Of a DNA stretch of 7,543 nucleotides, positions 5,374-7,543 are shown in pieces. Position 1 is the stretch's first letter; each line of letters begins with the position of its first letter. The stretch covers positions 1-7,543 of the forward strand of contig JAKFYM010000081.1 of the NCBI GenBank assembly GCA_021730855.1, in the 5' to 3' direction. The translations under genes and the position numbers were made by a program. The notes below the pieces were generated by a model that had not been told where the DNA came from, did no database searches, and saw only the letters and a program-made list of their open reading frames with translations. Source of the stretch: Bdellovibrionales bacterium. GTDB taxonomy: Bacteria > Bdellovibrionota > UBA1018 > CAIPTA01.

Positions 5374-7530
5374 ATGCAAGGTTATAATGTCCCCCCTCAG
5401 CAGCAGAAGGATCCCCTGCAAGAGTTCACGCGGGACCTCACCAAACTAGCCCAGGAGCGTAAGCTCGATCCCGTGATCGGCCGCGATGATGAAATCCGTC
5501 GCGTGATGCAAATTCTTTCCCGCCGCACAAAAAACAATCCCGTGCTGATCGGCGAGCCTGGCGTGGGGAAAACTGCCGTAGTTGAAGGCCTCGCGCAGAG
5601 AATCACCGCGGGCGACGTGCCCGAGGGCCTCAAGGGCAAGCGCCTGCTGGCGCTCGATATGGGTTCCCTAATTGCCGGCGCAAAGTTTCGCGGAGAATTT
5701 GAAGAACGACTGAAATCCCTACTCAAGGCCGTGGAAGACTCGCAGGGAAAAAAAGAGGGCGGCATCATTCTCTTTATCGACGAGATCCACACCCTCGTGG
5801 GTGCGGGTGCCGCTGAAGGAGCGATGGACGCCTCCAATATGCTCAAGCCGGCTCTGGCGCGAGGGGAGCTCCACTGCGTGGGCGCCACCACCCTCAATGA
5901 ATACAAAAAATACATCGAAAAAGATCCGGCCCTCGAGCGCCGTTTCCAGCAGTGCATGGTGCTCGAGCCTTCCGTCCAGGACACGATCTCGATCTTACGC
6001 GGGCTCAAGGAAAAATATGAGGTGCACCACGGGGTGACAATCAAGGATTCCGCCCTCGTGGCTGCCGCTACACTTTCCCATCGTTACATCACGGATCGTT
6101 TCCTGCCCGACAAAGCAATCGACCTCATGGACGAAGCCGCGGCCAAGACGCGCATGGAGATCGACTCGATGCCCGAAGAAATTGACCAGCTGGATCGTCG
6201 GCTCCTGCAACTGGAGATCGAGCGGCAGGCGCTGAAAAAAGAAAAAGACAAAGCCTCTCGCGACCGCCTCGAGGAATTGGAAAAAGAAGTTTCGGGTTTA
6301 AGAGATAAGGTGGGCCGCCTCAAGGACATCTGGAAGCGCGAGAAAGAAACCATCACGGCCATCACTCGCATCAAGGAAGAGATTGAGCGCGTGCGCACGG
6401 AGAGTGAGCTGGCCCAGGGGCAAGGCAATTTAGAAAAAGCCGCCGAGCTGCGGTATGGAAAGCTTCCCGCCCTTGAGCGCGACCTGGAAGGGAAATCCAA
6501 GGCGCTCTCTCTGGAGGGAGCGCAGCTCGTGCGCCAGGAGGTGGACGAAGAGGACATCGCCCAAGTGGTTTCCAAATGGACCGGCATCCCTGTGAGCAAA
6601 ATGCTCGAGGGTGAGCAGGAAAAATTATTGAAAATGGAAGAGCGTCTGCGCCAGCGTGTGGTGGGGCAGGATGCGGCCCTCAGGGCCGTGGCCGATGCGA
6701 TTCGTCGTTCGCGCGCGGGCTTGCAAGGTGAGCAGCGGCCGATCGGATCCTTTCTTTTTCTCGGTCCCACGGGCGTGGGAAAAACCGAAACGGCCAAGGC
6801 GCTCGCCCAGTTTCTCTTTGACGATGAGCACGCAATGGTGCGCATCGACATGAGCGAGTATATGGAAAAGCATTCGGTGGCGCGGCTGATCGGAGCGCCC
6901 CCCGGATATGTGGGTTATGAAGAGGGCGGGCAGCTCACGGAGTCGGTTCGTCGCCGTCCGTATTCGGTGCTCTTGTTTGACGAATTCGAGAAGGCGCATC
7001 CCGAGGTGCAGAATATTTTCCTCCAGGTCTTCGATGATGGTCGTCTCACCGACGGCCAAGGCCGGGTGGTGGATTTTTCCAATACGGTGATCATCCTCAC
7101 CTCCAATATCGGGTCCGCATACTTCGCAGATCCGAGAATGGACCGCGAGGAAAGAAAATCTCGGGTGTACGATGCCTTGAAGCAGGCGGTGAAGCCTGAA
7201 TTCCTCAATCGCGTGGATGATGTGGTGATTTTCGAGAACTTGGGCAAAGAGCAGATCCGCTCGATTGTGGAAATCCAGATCGACGAAGTGAAGAAGCTCG
7301 TGCATGGCCGCGGGATTTCCCTCGAGCTCGATCCCGAGGTGGTGGATTACCTGGCAGAAGCCGGCTGGGATCCGGAATTTGGCGGACGCCCTGTGCGCCG
7401 GGCAATTCAGCGTGAGCTGCAGAATCCTTTGGCCAAAACCATCTTGGAAGGTGCCTATAAAGCCGGCACGCATTTCCGCGTGAGCCGCAAGGGCGCAGGC
7501 CTGCAAATAGTCCCTCCCCAGCGCTCGTAA
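5374..7530 (+). CDS. clpB: ClpB disaggregase lacking the N-terminal domain
   Basis: This is a 718-residue cytosolic AAA+ unfoldase that, with DnaK, threads proteins out of aggregates. AAA-1: Walker A GEPGVGKT (60-67), pore loop GAKFRGEFE (102-110, Phe where Tyr is usual), Walker B LFIDE (133-137), arginine pair in LERRF (187-191). A full coiled-coil middle domain covers about 265-385, marking ClpB rather than ClpA or ClpC. AAA-2: Walker A GPTGVGKT (464-471), pore loop GYVGYEEGG (511-519), Walker B LLFDE (533-537), sensor TSNIGS (576-581), arginine finger in FLNRVD (610-615), sensor-2 GGRPVRRAIQ (670-679). The ClpP-docking loop typical of ClpA/ClpX is not apparent. Usual ClpB is about 860 residues; the roughly 150-residue substrate-binding N-domain is absent, and only a 15-residue Gln/Pro-rich head precedes AAA-1. 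An upstream in-frame ATG (5332) would add 14 residues but no N-domain. The start at 5374 fits the ribosome binding site and the candidate promoter. Confidence 0.95.
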   Translation: MQGYNVPPQQQKDPLQEFTRDLTKLAQERKLDPVIGRDDEIRRVMQILSRRTKNNPVLIGEPGVGKTAVVEGLAQRITAGDVPEGLKGKRLLALDMGSLIAGAKFRGEFEERLKSLLKAVEDSQGKKEGGIILFIDEIHTLVGAGAAEGAMDASNMLKPALARGELHCVGATTLNEYKKYIEKDPALERRFQQCMVLEPSVQDTISILRGLKEKYEVHHGVTIKDSALVAAATLSHRYITDRFLPDKAIDLMDEAAAKTRMEIDSMPEEIDQLDRRLLQLEIERQALKKEKDKASRDRLEELEKEVSGLRDKVGRLKDIWKREKETITAITRIKEEIERVRTESELAQGQGNLEKAAELRYGKLPALERDLEGKSKALSLEGAQLVRQEVDEEDIAQVVSKWTGIPVSKMLEGEQEKLLKMEERLRQRVVGQDAALRAVADAIRRSRAGLQGEQRPIGSFLFLGPTGVGKTETAKALAQFLFDDEHAMVRIDMSEYMEKHSVARLIGAPPGYVGYEEGGQLTESVRRRPYSVLLFDEFEKAHPEVQNIFLQVFDDGRLTDGQGRVVDFSNTVIILTSNIGSAYFADPRMDREERKSRVYDALKQAVKPEFLNRVDDVVIFENLGKEQIRSIVEIQIDEVKKLVHGRGISLELDPEVVDYLAEAGWDPEFGGRPVRRAIQRELQNPLAKTILEGAYKAGTHFRVSRKGAGLQIVPPQRS

Positions 7531-7536
7531 GAGCGC
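7521..7536 (+). terminator. GC-rich hairpin at the clpB stop codon
   Basis: GCGCTC (7521-7526) pairs perfectly with GAGCGC (7531-7536) around a GTAA loop that contains the TAA stop; GUAA is a GNRA tetraloop. The window ends 7 bases later, so a following T run cannot be seen. It is a probable transcript-end structure, but termination is unproven. Confidence 0.4.
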
Positions 7537-7543
7537 ACTCCCC

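Noticed and set aside
5374..7530. ClpC or ClpA identity
   Set aside because: The middle coiled coil is of full ClpB size and no ClpP-docking loop is seen.
1..7543. A defence island, phage or mobile element
   Set aside because: No integrase, transposase, terminal repeats, toxin-antitoxin pair or nuclease is visible; the gene content is pilus and protein quality control.

Overview
The window reads as ordinary chromosomal DNA from a Gram-negative bacterium. It shows GC-rich wobble positions, a type IV pilus motor ATPase, a secreted two-PDZ HtrA protease and a ClpB disaggregase. The combination of a GAF protein placed directly before a PilT-type ATPase, a DUF1844 protein and an HtrA protease suggests the old Deltaproteobacteria/Bdellovibrionota area. 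That placement is an impression from family knowledge and has not been tested. No transposon, phage gene, tRNA, rRNA or CRISPR array is visible.

Layout. Positions 1-243 are a non-coding leader with several inverted repeats, weak promoter-like hexamers, and a strong ribosome binding site before a TTG start. Positions 244-2438 hold a two-gene unit: a GAF-domain protein and, 5 nt later, a PilT/PilU-type ATPase with an unusual C-terminal tail. A small terminator-like hairpin with T runs on both strands separates it from a convergent minus-strand gene for a BFD-like [2Fe-2S] protein (2517-2726). Divergent from that gene, and separated from it by about 31 bp or overlapping it, begins a plus-strand unit (2758-5273). 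This unit holds a membrane protein that looks like an M48/HtpX peptidase with its zinc site destroyed, a DUF1844 protein, and an HtrA/DegQ protease whose start overlaps the preceding stop. After about 100 bp with a possible heat-shock-type promoter comes clpB (best start 5374), which lacks the usual N-terminal domain. It ends at 7530 in a GC-rich hairpin at the window edge.

How the genes fit together. The left unit is probably about surface motility: a GAF sensor may tune or recruit the pilus retraction motor. The right part is a protein quality-control neighbourhood: an envelope protease (HtrA), a degenerate membrane peptidase homologue, and a cytosolic disaggregase (ClpB). The iron-sulfur gene between them has no evident link to either.

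I see no clear novel multi-gene system. The points most worth a second look are the zinc-site-less M48 homologue co-transcribed with HtrA, the ClpB without an N-domain, and the GAF-PilT pairing with its structured leader.
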